From: Polaromonas sp.
GTDB taxonomy: Bacteria; Pseudomonadota; Gammaproteobacteria; Burkholderiales; Burkholderiaceae_C
NCBI RefSeq assembly: GCF_012927455.1
Contig: NZ_JABBPE010000020.1
Span: 1 to 49,235, forward strand
Length of the DNA: 49,235 nucleotides
Direction: 5' to 3'
The notes under the pieces are model-generated. The model was not told where the DNA came from and searched no databases. It worked only from the letters and a program-made list of their open reading frames with translations. Shown here piece after piece: positions 1 to 10,861 of this stretch; the first letter of the stretch is position 1, and each line of letters opens with the position of its first letter. Both the position numbers and the translations under genes were made by a program.

Positions 1-154
1 CATCGATCTGGTCGTAGCCTTTGGCTTCACCGCCGAATTTGGCGGCGAGCACGGTGGTGATGGCTGCTGTCAGGGTCGTCTTGCCGTGGTCGACGTGACC
101 GATGGTGCCGACGTTGACGTGAGGCTTGGTCCGCGAAAATTTCTCTTTTCCCAT
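1..154 (-). CDS. tuf: Elongation factor Tu, N-terminal fragment (runs off window)
   Basis: EF-Tu delivers aminoacyl-tRNA to the ribosome as a GTP complex. Only the first 51 codons are inside the window. Their translation begins [20 protein letters not shown] and continues with the P-loop GHVDHGKTT, which is unmistakable for EF-Tu. The ATG at 152-154 is preceded by a GGAGA ribosome site about seven bases upstream. The gene lies 149 bp downstream of fusA on the same strand, the usual last position of the str operon (rpsL-rpsG-fusA-tuf). A second tuf copy elsewhere is common in this group but cannot be seen here. Confidence 0.97.
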   Translation of the reverse strand, partial: MGKEKFSRTKPHVNVGTIGHVDHGKTTLTAAITTVLAAKFGGEAKGYDQID

Positions 155-303
155 TTTCAATCTCCAGATAAAGAACAAACCCGTGTGTGGTTTAACGTTT
201 GCACTGTGTTGCTTGTTCACACCGCACGGGGACAGCGTGGCACACAATCGCAGACAGGAAAATGATGACGCCGGCCTCTTGCGAAACCGGCATCTGGCGT
301 GGC

Positions 304-2406
<2,103 letters not shown>

Positions 2407-2623
2407 AAATTACTTTCAGTTCGGTGTTACGAACAAAGACTCGTTGCCAAGATACTTATCTTGTTTTTCTACGCGTCTGCCGGCTGGGCGCTTTTGGCAC
2501 CGAGCCGGCAGAAGTTGGGGTTGAACCGCCAGCAATCAAGGTGCTTGACACCTGGAAAGGCCGGTCGGCAACCCGTCAAATCAGCGCAGAAAACTTTTCA
2601 GTCGAAATTGCAATCGAAAAAAA

Positions 2624-3097
2624 TCAGAAGCGGAAATGGCTGAAGGCTTTGTTGGCTTCTGCCATGCGGTGAACTTCGTCACGTTTTTTCATGGCACCGC
2701 CACGGCCTTCGGTGGCTTCCATCAATTCGTTGGCCAGGCGCAGGGACATGGATTTTTCACCACGCTTTTTGGCGGCTTCCTTGAGCCAACGCATGGCCAG
2801 AGCCATGCGACGGACCGGACGCACTTCAACCGGCACCTGGTAGTTGGCACCGCCCACGCGGCGGGACTTCACCTCAACCATGGGCTTGATGTTGCCAATG
2901 GCCATGTGAAAAGCTTCCAGCGGGTCTTTGCCCGGGTTCTTTTTCTCGATAAAGTCGAGCGCGCCGTAAATGATGCGCTCTGCAACGGCTTTCTTGCCGC
3001 CTTGCATGATGACGTTCATGAATTTGGCAAGATCAACGTCGCCAAATTTTGGATCAGGGAGAATTTCACGTTTAGGGACTTCGCGACGACGTGGCAT
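2624..3097 (-). CDS. rpsG: 30S ribosomal protein S7
   Basis: S7 is a primary 16S rRNA-binding protein that nucleates the head of the 30S subunit and contacts the decoding region. The 157-residue product starts [20 protein letters not shown] and ends HFRF, the standard length and layout for beta-proteobacterial S7. It lies second in the str operon. The spacer between rpsL and rpsG is 230 bp, so the two genes are not translationally coupled by overlap. In other bacteria S7 represses translation of its own operon; no operator can be confirmed by eye here. Confidence 0.98.
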   Translation of the reverse strand: MPRRREVPKREILPDPKFGDVDLAKFMNVIMQGGKKAVAERIIYGALDFIEKKNPGKDPLEAFHMAIGNIKPMVEVKSRRVGGANYQVPVEVRPVRRMALAMRWLKEAAKKRGEKSMSLRLANELMEATEGRGGAMKKRDEVHRMAEANKAFSHFRF

Positions 3098-3327
3098 TTT
3101 TTCACCTCTTTGCTTCAGTTGGCACCGCTAAAAGAACATTGCTTTTTTGCAGCACCGCGAGAGTTATCACAACCCTCACTTACTCGACCGGCGCAAACAA
3201 CTTGCACTTGGGTCACTTCGCTCAAAACACCTGCCAGGGTGAGTCAAGCACCTGTTTTTCGAAAATAGCCATGACAAGTCATGACAACATCTTCTGGCGC
3301 GAACAGCAAAGTCCGAGCCAATGCGGC

Positions 3328-3705
3328 TTATTTGGCCTTTGGACGCTTGGCGCCGTACTTGGAACGCGACTGCTTGCGGTCTTTCACGCCTTGCAGGTCG
3401 AGCGCGCCACGAACGATGTGGTAACGCACACCGGGCAAGTCCTTGACACGACCGCCACGAACCAGCACCACGCTGTGCTCCTGTAGGTTGTGGCCTTCGC
3501 CGCCGATGTAGGAAATGATTTCAAATCCGTTGGTCAGGCGCACTTTGGCGACTTTACGCAGAGCGGAATTGGGCTTTTTAGGCGTGGTGGTGTAGACACG
3601 GGTGCAAACACCGCGGCGCTGTGGAGAATTTTCCATCGCAGGGCTCTTGGACTTGATCTTTTCGACCTCGCGCCCCTGACGGACTAACTGATTGATGGTT
3701 GGCAT
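3328..3705 (-). CDS. rpsL: 30S ribosomal protein S12
   Basis: S12 lies at the decoding centre and controls accuracy. The 125-residue product starts [14 protein letters not shown]. The two loops that mutate to streptomycin resistance are wild type: [10 protein letters not shown] carries Lys43, and KDLPGVRYH carries Lys88. By established knowledge of this protein the sequence therefore predicts a streptomycin-sensitive ribosome. It is the first gene of the str operon and lies about 70 bases downstream of a good sigma70 promoter (3774-3802). Confidence 0.98.
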   Translation of the reverse strand: MPTINQLVRQGREVEKIKSKSPAMENSPQRRGVCTRVYTTTPKKPNSALRKVAKVRLTNGFEIISYIGGEGHNLQEHSVVLVRGGRVKDLPGVRYHIVRGALDLQGVKDRKQSRSKYGAKRPKAK

Positions 3706-3773
3706 TGGAAAAACGTCCCTAAACGTTCGAAAAACAATAAAACAGTCCCGCCGTGAAAGCGGAAAAGCCTTCT

Positions 3774-3802
3774 AGTATAAGCCGGAACCCGAAAACGCTC
3801 AA
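3774..3802 (-). promoter_or_regulatory. Sigma70 promoter of the str operon
   Basis: Reading the minus strand, TTGAGC (-35, 3797-3802) is followed by exactly 17 bases and then TATACT (-10, 3774-3779). This is a near-consensus housekeeping promoter. It lies 69 bases upstream of the rpsL start and points into rpsL-rpsG-fusA-tuf. Transcription would start near 3767. Confidence 0.8.
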
Positions 3803-3851
3803 GTCCAGCTGGTAACACACATTGCACCCTTTGGTGCGTCGTCCTTGCTGC

Positions 3852-5063
3852 TTACTTGATCCAGAGGCGGATCGAATCCCAGGCGCGGCCAAGTATGCCG
3901 GCCTCTTCCACGGCTTCCAGCGCCACCAGCGGCACTTCGGCGAGGGGCATCGGGTTGTCGCCCAGCATGACCTTGAGTGTTCCAAGCGCCTGCCCCTTCA
4001 CAAAGGGTGCCACCAGCGGATCTGGCCGCGCCACCTGGGTCTTGACCTTGGGCGCGCTGCCGGCGGCTACGGCCACCACGATGGCCTCGGTCCGGCCCAG
4101 CTTCACGGTGGCGGTTTTTCCTTTCCAGACCGAAGGCGCGACCACCGCCTGGCCGGCGTCAAACAACTTGACGGCCTCAAAGGCGGTGTAGCCCCAATTC
4201 AGAAGTTTTTGCGATTCATTGGCGCGCGCGCTGTCGCTGCTCGCCCCTAGCACGATGGCCAGCAAACGCCGGCCGCCGGGCGCGCCAGCGGCCCCCAGAT
4301 TGGGAAAGTCGCGTTTGGCGGTGGCAATCATGCAGTAGCCGGCGGCGGCGGTATGACCGGTTTTCAGGCCGTCAACCGTCGGGTCGCGAAAAAGCAAGGT
4401 GTTGCGGTTGGTGTCGTTGGCGGCGGGCGTACCGGGCAGGCGGTATTTCTTGATGGCCGAATAGCCGATGTAGTCGGGAAAATCTTGCATCAGCCGCGTC
4501 GACAAAATGCTCAGGTCGCGCGCCGTGGTGGTGTGGCCCGACTCGGTCAGCCCCTCGGGATTCTTGTAGCTGGTGGATTTCATGCCAAGCGCTTTGGCCT
4601 GATCGTTCATTAGCTGGACAAAGTGTTCCACCGTGCCACCCACCCCCTCAGCCAGCGCCATAGTGGCGTCGTTGCCCGACTGCACCACCATGCCCTTGAT
4701 CAGGTCTTCCACCGGCACCTTCATTTTGGGGTCTATGAACATGCGCGAGCCCGGCATTTTCCAGGCGCGCTCGCTGACGCCGAAAGTCTGCTTGAGGTCG
4801 ATTTTTTTGGCCTTGAGCGCGTCAAACACCAGGTATTCGGTCATCAGTTTGGTCAGCGAGGCCGGCTCCACCGGCGCGTCGATGTCCTTGGCCGCCAATA
4901 TCTGGTTGGCCGTGACATCGAGCAGCAAATAAGAGCGTGCGGCAATCTCGGGCGCCTGCGGGGCCTGGGCCTGGGCGGTGGGTGCCAGAACGGCCGAGAA
5001 AACCAGGAGGGTTGCGGCGGCGAAGCCGCGCAGGCCAATGCTGGCCTTGAGTGAACAGTGCAT
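3852..5063 (-). CDS. D-alanyl-D-alanine carboxypeptidase (PBP5/6, DacA/DacC type)
   Basis: This periplasmic low-molecular-weight penicillin-binding protein trims the terminal D-Ala from peptidoglycan stem peptides. From Met at 5061-5063 the product is 403 residues with a classic signal peptide ending TAQAQA near residue 33. All three active-site motifs are present: S-x-x-K as SLTK (residues 69-72), S-G-N (129-131), and K-T-G in GLKTGHTAAAG at about 237. The C-terminal beta domain is present, ending in a short amphipathic RLWIK membrane anchor. The frame stays open upstream to an ATG at 5156 that overlaps the hydrolase stop. That start would put 31 residues before the signal peptide, so 5063 is preferred, although neither site has a strong ribosome-binding sequence. 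Confidence 0.92.
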   Translation of the reverse strand: MHCSLKASIGLRGFAAATLLVFSAVLAPTAQAQAPQAPEIAARSYLLLDVTANQILAAKDIDAPVEPASLTKLMTEYLVFDALKAKKIDLKQTFGVSERAWKMPGSRMFIDPKMKVPVEDLIKGMVVQSGNDATMALAEGVGGTVEHFVQLMNDQAKALGMKSTSYKNPEGLTESGHTTTARDLSILSTRLMQDFPDYIGYSAIKKYRLPGTPAANDTNRNTLLFRDPTVDGLKTGHTAAAGYCMIATAKRDFPNLGAAGAPGGRRLLAIVLGASSDSARANESQKLLNWGYTAFEAVKLFDAGQAVVAPSVWKGKTATVKLGRTEAIVVAVAAGSAPKVKTQVARPDPLVAPFVKGQALGTLKVMLGDNPMPLAEVPLVALEAVEEAGILGRAWDSIRLWIK

Positions 5064-5148
5064 GTCGGGGGAGTCGGTGACTAAAGTGGAAGACAGAAAG
5101 AGCAGACGGAACAAGCGAAAAACTGGAAGGATTGGCAGCGTCGCGCCT

Positions 5149-5805
5149 TCAGACATAAGGCGAAGACAGGTGGCGGACCACCAGACTTTTCAGCAGGGGT
5201 AATTGTCCATGAAAGAAATGACCGACCCCCGGGATAACCGTAACAGGAAGTGCTTGCGAACGCGCCCAGTCAAGCACAGCACTGAGCGCCACCGTGTCGT
5301 CCTGCTCGCCATGCAGCACCAGCGTATTGAGGTGCGCGGCCGCGTCAATCGGCGCTGCGGCAGCGCGACTGACACTGGTGCCGACCAGCACGAGTTTTTC
5401 AATCCTGCGGCTCGCCTGCAGGCGCGCGAAGGCATGCGTGGTGACAAAGGCGCCAAACGAAAAGCCGGCCAGCGCCAAAGACATCGCGCCCGCACTTTCG
5501 CCCGCTTCGGGCGGCGCCGCATGCTGCACCACCGCCAGCAAGTCATCGAGCTCGCCGCGGCCCTCGTCGTGGTTGCCGGCGCTGCCGCCCACACCGCGAA
5601 AGTTAAAACGCACGGCGGTCCAGCCGCACTGCACGAAGGCGCGCGCCAGCGTCTGCACCACCTTGTTGTCCATGGTGCCGCCAAATAGCGGGTGCGGATG
5701 GGCAATCACCGCGACGCCGCGCGAAACACCAACCGGCCGGTCCGTAGCAATTTCCAGCGCACCGACCGGCCCTTGAAAGCTTGATTTGCGGGTTTGCGCG
5801 TTCAC
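5149..5805 (-). CDS. Alpha/beta hydrolase (YcjY/DUF-type small serine hydrolase)
   Basis: This is a 218-residue single-domain alpha/beta hydrolase. The oxyanion region reads VAVIAHPHPLFGGTMDNKVV, the nucleophile elbow is G-F-S-F-G (about residue 122), and the late acid/base region includes LHGEQDDTV and GVGHFFHG, giving a plausible Ser-Asp-His triad. Cytoplasmic; no signal peptide. The HPHPLFGG signature is typical of bacterial hydrolases annotated as dienelactone-hydrolase-like or CocE-like, with no known substrate. It lies directly upstream of the carboxypeptidase gene and may be cotranscribed with it; the function is otherwise open. Confidence 0.85.
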   Translation of the reverse strand: MNAQTRKSSFQGPVGALEIATDRPVGVSRGVAVIAHPHPLFGGTMDNKVVQTLARAFVQCGWTAVRFNFRGVGGSAGNHDEGRGELDDLLAVVQHAAPPEAGESAGAMSLALAGFSFGAFVTTHAFARLQASRRIEKLVLVGTSVSRAAAAPIDAAAHLNTLVLHGEQDDTVALSAVLDWARSQALPVTVIPGVGHFFHGQLPLLKSLVVRHLSSPYV

Positions 5806-5830
5806 TTGCAGGCGCTCCAGGCCAACGTTT

Positions 5831-5885
5831 TGCTATAAAAGCAAGAGCTGCTTGCGCCCGTATCGATTGAGCTACAGCTATAAAT
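5831..5885 (+). repeat. Repeat A, copy 1
   Basis: About 50 bp: TGCTATAAAAGCA palindrome variant, then GCTTGCGCCCGTAT and a GAGCTACAGC tail. It sits between the hydrolase and ferredoxin genes. One of eleven copies of the same dispersed element in the window. Confidence 0.8.
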
Positions 5886-5904
5886 CATGCCTATTTTCAA
5901 GGAA

Positions 5905-6318
5905 TCAGCGGCCCAGATGCGGCGGGATCCGCAAGCGCTCTACCACCTGGCCGTTTTTCAGGTGCGACTCGACAATCTCATCGATGTCGCTGGCATCCAG
6001 ATAGCTGTACCAGACCGCTTCCGGGTAGACCACGGCGACCGGGCCGGCGGCGCAGCGGTCCAGGCAACCGGCCTTGTTGACGCGCACCTGGCCGGGGCCG
6101 GACAGGCCGGCGGCCTTGACCTGCGATTTGCAGCGGTCATAACCCTCTTGCGCGCGGTGATCGGCGCAGCAGGCTTCGCCGTTGCTGCGCTGGTTCAGAC
6201 AAAAGAAAATATGGCGTTCGTAATAAGAGTTCGAGGCATCCGAGGCGTTGGCGCAATTCGGGTCCGGGGCCAGCAGCGCGGTGACTTCGGAAGTATCTTG
6301 GGAAATGGAAGAGGTCAT
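5905..6318 (-). CDS. Thioredoxin-like [2Fe-2S] ferredoxin
   Basis: This is a 137-residue protein of the thioredoxin-fold ferredoxin family (Aquifex Fd4 / NuoE-like). The four cluster cysteines fit the family pattern: Cys40 in HIFFCLNQR, Cys50 or Cys51 in GEACCADH, and Cys85 and Cys89 in GCLDRCAAGPVAVVYPE. The C-terminal YLDASDIDEIVESHLKNGQ segment is also characteristic. The first 30 residues lack counterparts in the family, so translation could start later, but no better in-frame ATG is visible. Presumably a cytoplasmic electron carrier; the partner is unknown. It ends 98 bp from the hydrolase, separated by a copy of repeat A. Confidence 0.9.
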   Translation of the reverse strand: MTSSISQDTSEVTALLAPDPNCANASDASNSYYERHIFFCLNQRSNGEACCADHRAQEGYDRCKSQVKAAGLSGPGQVRVNKAGCLDRCAAGPVAVVYPEAVWYSYLDASDIDEIVESHLKNGQVVERLRIPPHLGR

Positions 6319-6327
6319 GGCTTGATT

Positions 6328-7431
6328 TTACGTTTTGATCATCGCCGCGCGCTCCCGCCCGGAAAGCCGCACCACCAGATAGGCCAATGCCGCGTAAGGC
6401 CAAAGCCAGCCCAGCCACTGCACCACGCCATGAAACCGGATAAAGCGGCCCTGCTCCCAGGTTTGCAGCGTCTGCGCAAAGTAGGGGTCGCTGGGGGCCT
6501 GGTTAAGCAGCGTCAGCTGAACGGCCAGCGCCAGCAGCGCCAAAGTGGCGGCGCCGCGGCGCGGCAGCAGCAGCAGCGGCACGGCCAGCAGCGCCGCCAG
6601 TTCCAGGCCGACCTGCACCGGCTCATCAAGCCAGGCCCAGGCATGCTCGGGCCCGTAGCTGAGGGCGGCAGACAAGGCCGATGCGGCAATGCCGGCGCTC
6701 AGCATGGCCGCGGCAAAAGCCGCACGTTGCCAGCGCAGGCGGATCACGCAATAGCCCAGCAGGCAGGGAATCAGCGCGCCCAACGCAACGCAAAGCAGCT
6801 GGGCCACCGGCACCAGCGGCTGCAGTTCCAGATCGCGCACCGGCAACCATTCCAGAAACGGGGTGTTGTCCAGCGCCTCGGCCAGCGCCGACTCCAGGCG
6901 CTCAAACACCTGGCCCAGGCCCAGCGGCACCGAGGCCGGAAACAGCAGCGCCAGCGGCCACAGCATCAGCAACACCAGCGCGCCGCGTGCATCCTGGGCA
7001 AACCAGCGCGCCCGAAAACGGCTCCAGCGATCAACCAGGCCGCTTTTTTCCAGCGCCCAGGCGCAACAGGCGCCCAGCCAGGCACCCAGCGTGTTGAGCG
7101 CCAGATCGACGTTGGAAGGAACGCGCGAGGGCAGGTAGCTTTGCAGTGTTTCCATGCCCAGCGACAGCAGCGCGCCAGCCACCACCGCCGCCGTGATGGC
7201 CCAGGACACACGCCGGCTGCGCAGCGCTGACAGCGCCAGCAAGAAACCCAGCGGCGCGTAGCCCAGCACATTGATGGCCACGTCAAAACCGGTCCAATAC
7301 TGCGGCAGCGGCGCGCTCAGAAAGCGCAGCGGCGAAATGCCCTGGTCGCGCCATTCGTTAAACGGGTACAGGCTGGCGTACACCACCAGGCAGACCAGCA
7401 TCAGCGCCAGCGGCCAGGAGGTAGTTTTCAC
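6328..7431 (-). CDS. VanZ-like family integral membrane protein
   Basis: This is a hydrophobic protein with about eight to ten membrane segments. The N-terminal half carries the VanZ-like core: a first helix ending in YPFNEW, then INVLGYAPLGFLLAL, and SLGMETLQSYLPSRVPSNVDLALNTLGAWLGA, the diagnostic E-x-x-Q...S-x-x-D-x-x-x-N region. The C-terminal half is additional membrane sequence of unknown role. The open frame extends to 8103, but residues before about 225 run through a repeat and antisense to hemJ. I therefore place the start at GTG 7429-7431, which completes the first helix; ATG 7399-7401 is the alternative. Neither has a clear ribosome site. Function unknown; VanZ itself gives low teicoplanin resistance. 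Confidence 0.72.
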   Translation of the reverse strand: MKTTSWPLALMLVCLVVYASLYPFNEWRDQGISPLRFLSAPLPQYWTGFDVAINVLGYAPLGFLLALSALRSRRVSWAITAAVVAGALLSLGMETLQSYLPSRVPSNVDLALNTLGAWLGACCAWALEKSGLVDRWSRFRARWFAQDARGALVLLMLWPLALLFPASVPLGLGQVFERLESALAEALDNTPFLEWLPVRDLELQPLVPVAQLLCVALGALIPCLLGYCVIRLRWQRAAFAAAMLSAGIAASALSAALSYGPEHAWAWLDEPVQVGLELAALLAVPLLLLPRRGAATLALLALAVQLTLLNQAPSDPYFAQTLQTWEQGRFIRFHGVVQWLGWLWPYAALAYLVVRLSGRERAAMIKT

Positions 7432-7437
7432 AGAGTT

Positions 7438-7563
7438 TGGCGCACCCCCATCGTTCTCACTGCGCTGCGCTGCGTGTAGTGCCTTTCCCTCTTGAGAATT
7501 GGGCACACCCCTGACATCCTCACTACGCTCCGCTTCGTGTAGTTCTGCCTCTCCTTGCAGGGG
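7438..7563. repeat. Repeat B, two tandem diverged units
   Basis: Two similar units of about 60 bp follow each other (about 7438-7497 and 7501-7563). Each has a CACCCC start, a CTCACTRCGCT...CGTGTAGT core that can form a hairpin, and a pyrimidine-rich tail. They fill the spacer between hemJ and the VanZ-like gene and resemble the elements at 25601 and 29822. Confidence 0.6.
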
Positions 7564-7652
7564 ACGACGCGAGGCATCCGGCAAAGCCGGCCTGCCCGCG
7601 TCTGCTGGCTTGTCGGATTTGTTCACGATGCCGATGGCTTTATGAACGCCCT

Positions 7653-8081
7653 CTAAAAGGGCTTGACGACCACCAGGATCACGGCCGCCAGCAGCAGCAG
7701 CACCGGTACTTCGTTGAACCAGCGGAACCAGACGTGGCTGCGCGTGTTGCGGTTGCCCACAAACTTGTCCAGCACACGGCCGCAGGCGTGGTGGTAGCCG
7801 ATGGAAAGCAGCACGATGGCCAGCTTGGCGTGCATCCAGCCATTGCCCGGGCCGCGCCCAATGCCATAGCCCAGCCACAGCCAGAAGCCAAACACCAGCG
7901 CGGGAACGGCAATCAGCGTGGTGAATCGCAGCAGCTTGCGCGCCATCAGCAGCAAGCGCGCGCGCTCCGCCACGCTTTCGGGCGGCACCATCGCCAGGTT
8001 GACAAAAATCCGGGGAAGGTAAAAAAGCCCAGCGAACCAGCTGGCAATGAAAACGATGTGAAGTGATTTGATCCAGAGCAT
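7653..8081 (-). CDS. hemJ: Protoporphyrinogen IX oxidase, HemJ type
   Basis: This membrane protein oxidises protoporphyrinogen IX to protoporphyrin IX in haem synthesis. The 142-residue product starts MLWIKSLHIVFIASWFAGLF, with the conserved His in the first helix. It continues with FYLPRIFVNLA, then the WMHAKLAIVLLSIGYHH segment bearing the conserved Lys, and RWFNEVPVLLLLAAVILVVVKPF at the C-terminus. Four membrane helices are visible. Length and motifs match the HemJ (formerly UPF0093) family closely. It is divergent from hemB, an earlier enzyme of the same pathway, 356 bp away, so the locus is a small haem cluster. Confidence 0.93.
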   Translation of the reverse strand: MLWIKSLHIVFIASWFAGLFYLPRIFVNLAMVPPESVAERARLLLMARKLLRFTTLIAVPALVFGFWLWLGYGIGRGPGNGWMHAKLAIVLLSIGYHHACGRVLDKFVGNRNTRSHVWFRWFNEVPVLLLLAAVILVVVKPF

Positions 8082-8176
8082 GGCTGGAGTGTAGCCGCCA
8101 CACTTTTCACTTTAAGACATATGCGTGGCGCGACCCGCCGGTGTCATTCAGACAAAATCCACTTCCCGCCTGGAAT

Positions 8177-8212
8177 AAAAAAAAGCCCGACGGCACCAAT
8201 GCCTGCCGGGCT
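8177..8212 (-). terminator. Rho-independent terminator upstream of hemJ
   Basis: On the minus strand AGCCCG pairs with CGGGCT around an inner GGCA/TGCC stem, followed at once by eight T residues. It terminates minus-strand transcripts coming from 8213 and beyond, where no protein gene lies on that strand. That is the main reason for proposing a small RNA there. Confidence 0.85.
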
Positions 8213-8303
8213 GTGAAGCCTTTTTGCTGTCACACGCAAAGGCCCCGCTCAGGGAGGAAAGCGGGATGCAGCCGCCCGGGAAAGGCGACAGCACGACTTA
8301 TTC
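8177..8303 (-). ncRNA. Candidate small RNA with anti-Shine-Dalgarno loop
   Basis: The interval between hemB and hemJ has no protein gene but ends, on the minus strand, in a textbook terminator. Upstream lies a six-pair stem, CCCGCT/AGCGGG (8260-8265 and 8244-8249), whose loop reads TTCCTCCCTG on the minus strand. This is complementary to a Shine-Dalgarno core. GCTGTC/GACAGC (8287-8292 and 8226-8231) could form an outer stem. A possible -10, TAGAAT, lies near 8301-8306, but no good -35 is seen, so the 5' end is uncertain. The poly-U tail would suit an Hfq-type small RNA. It does not fit SRP RNA (no GGAA/AGCA domain IV) and I could not match it to 6S RNA. Confidence 0.5.
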
Positions 8304-8401
8304 TACTCACCTCCCACACACGCTGGGGATGCGGCTCGTAGCCGGCAATTTCCAACCAGTTCGCATTTAACCAGCAGGAGCCGGCGCGCAGATTCAAATA
8401 A

Positions 8402-9454
<1,053 letters not shown>

Positions 9455-9484
9455 GCCGGCAGCCCCCACTTAGACGGCCCTGAT

Positions 9485-9535
9485 TGCTATTAATATAATA
9501 GCTACTCGCGCTCGTCCTGCCTTGGCTAGAAGCCT
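9485..9535 (+). repeat. Repeat A, copy 2
   Basis: TGCTATTAATATAATAGCT palindrome, CGCGCTCGTCC middle, TTGGCTAGAAGCC tail. It lies in the spacer between hemB and the corA-like gene. Confidence 0.75.
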
Positions 9536-9567
9536 GTTTTGCACTTTAAAACGGAGCGAAAGCGTCC

Positions 9568-10692
9568 ATGCGTGTTTTCAACATTACCTCCGGTGGCCCG
9601 GGCATCACCGAGACCGACAGCCTGCCGACGCAACTGCCGGCGCAAGGCTTTATCTGGCTCGCCTGTTCGCGCAGCGAGTTTGAGCAGTTGCAGGCGCAGA
9701 TCCAGGCCATGCTGCTGGCCCTGTGCGGCACCCAGCTGGTGGACCTTCACGTCTCCGACCTGCTGAACAACCAGCTGCCCTCGCACTACGACTACACCTC
9801 GCAATACGACATGCTGGTGTTCCGCCGCCTGGCCACCGGCCCCAGGCAAGCCGACCCAGGCGCGCCCGCCGAGCCGGCGCCAGCGCAGCAGGCGCCCATG
9901 AAACGCGGCGGACCGCCGGTGCTCAGACGCATTGACACCAGCCCGGTGGGCTTTGCGATTTTTGACCACCTGCTGCTGACGGTGCACCCGAACGACTGCG
10001 CCGTGCGCGATGCCTATGCGCTCAAGCTGCTGAGCGCCACCTCGCCCGAGGCGCGCGCCAGCGGCGTCAAGCTGCCCGCCAGCCCGGCCGACCTGATGCT
10101 GCGTCTGGTCAACCAGATGGTTGATGGCTATTTGGCGCTGCGGCGCGAGCTGACGCGCCAACTCGACCACTGGCAGGTAGAACTGATCAATCCGCGTACC
10201 CGATTTAACAACTGGAATTCGGTACTCGAAGCCCGGCTTGCGCTGCACCAGCTTGACGAAATCTGCGAAGACCAGCGCTCGGCGGTGCAGGACTGGATCG
10301 ATTCGATTGAAACCTGGCCCGACGGCGAGACGCCGGTCGCCAAGCGCGAACGCGAGCTGCTGAAAATCCGCTCGCGTGACGTGCTCGAGCACATCGAGCG
10401 CGTGGTCCACCATGTGCGGCGCATGGAGCAAAGCGCCGAGGCCGCCGTGCAAATGCATTTTTCGGCGCAAAGCCACCGCACCAACGACATCATGCGCACC
10501 CTGACCGCGCTCACCGCCATCTTCCTGCCGCTGAACCTGATCACCGGATTTTTCGGCATGAACTTCGAGTTCCTGCCGATCATTCACAGCGCCACCGGTT
10601 TCTGGTGGACGCTGGGCTTCATGATCGTGCTGGTGGCGGTGATCGTGCTGGTGTTCTGGCGCAAACGCTATCTGGCCAGAACCGGGCGCTAG
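9568..10692 (+). CDS. CorA/ZntB-family divalent cation transporter
   Basis: This 374-residue inner-membrane metal transporter has a large cytoplasmic N-terminal domain rich in acidic residues and long helices. Two C-terminal membrane segments flank the signature GFFGMNFEF (about residue 328); GMN is the conserved CorA pore loop. The segment before it, TLTALTAIFLPLNLIT, is typical of the family. A proline/alanine-rich linker (about residues 92-112) is an embellishment. ATG 9568 has a GGAG sequence about ten bases upstream. Substrate (magnesium, cobalt or zinc) cannot be decided from motifs. It is transcribed in the same direction as hemB, with repeat A between them. Confidence 0.9.
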   Translation: MRVFNITSGGPGITETDSLPTQLPAQGFIWLACSRSEFEQLQAQIQAMLLALCGTQLVDLHVSDLLNNQLPSHYDYTSQYDMLVFRRLATGPRQADPGAPAEPAPAQQAPMKRGGPPVLRRIDTSPVGFAIFDHLLLTVHPNDCAVRDAYALKLLSATSPEARASGVKLPASPADLMLRLVNQMVDGYLALRRELTRQLDHWQVELINPRTRFNNWNSVLEARLALHQLDEICEDQRSAVQDWIDSIETWPDGETPVAKRERELLKIRSRDVLEHIERVVHHVRRMEQSAEAAVQMHFSAQSHRTNDIMRTLTALTAIFLPLNLITGFFGMNFEFLPIIHSATGFWWTLGFMIVLVAVIVLVFWRKRYLARTGR

Positions 10693-10741
10693 GGGACGCG
10701 GCAGCCCGGCGGTTCTTGGCGGACTTGGTTGGCCCTGATTT

Positions 10742-10790
10742 TGCTATAAATTTAATAGCAGCTTGCGCCCGTATCTATTGGGCTGCAGCC
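10742..10790 (+). repeat. Repeat A, copy 3 (left edge of accessory segment)
   Basis: Near-consensus copy: TGCTATAAATTTAATAGCA, GCTTGCGCCCGTAT, TGGGCTGCAGCC. The last copy before a 12.5 kb interval without any. Confidence 0.85.
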
Positions 10791-10861
10791 TTATTTAATA
10801 GTAAAAACCGGGCCTGCGTTGCGCTCTGACGCTGCCCCCCGGTGTCAGAATAGTCGTCGCC

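Noticed and set aside
5064..5156. N-terminal extension of the carboxypeptidase starting at ATG 5156, overlapping the hydrolase stop
   Set aside because: It would place 31 residues before a complete signal peptide; the start at 5063 puts the signal peptide at the N-terminus.
5887..7230. 447-codon plus-strand open frame opposite the ferredoxin and VanZ-like genes
   Set aside because: Its Gln/Arg/His-rich translation shows no family features and both opposite-strand genes are well supported.
7432..8103. Extension of the VanZ-like frame to 591 residues
   Set aside because: The added part runs through repeat B and antisense to hemJ and has no membrane-protein character.
8177..8303. SRP RNA, 6S RNA or a hemB riboswitch in the hemB-hemJ spacer
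   Set aside because: No GGAAG...AGCA domain IV, no 6S closing stem and bubble that I could align, and no known riboswitch core; reported only as an unclassified candidate small RNA.
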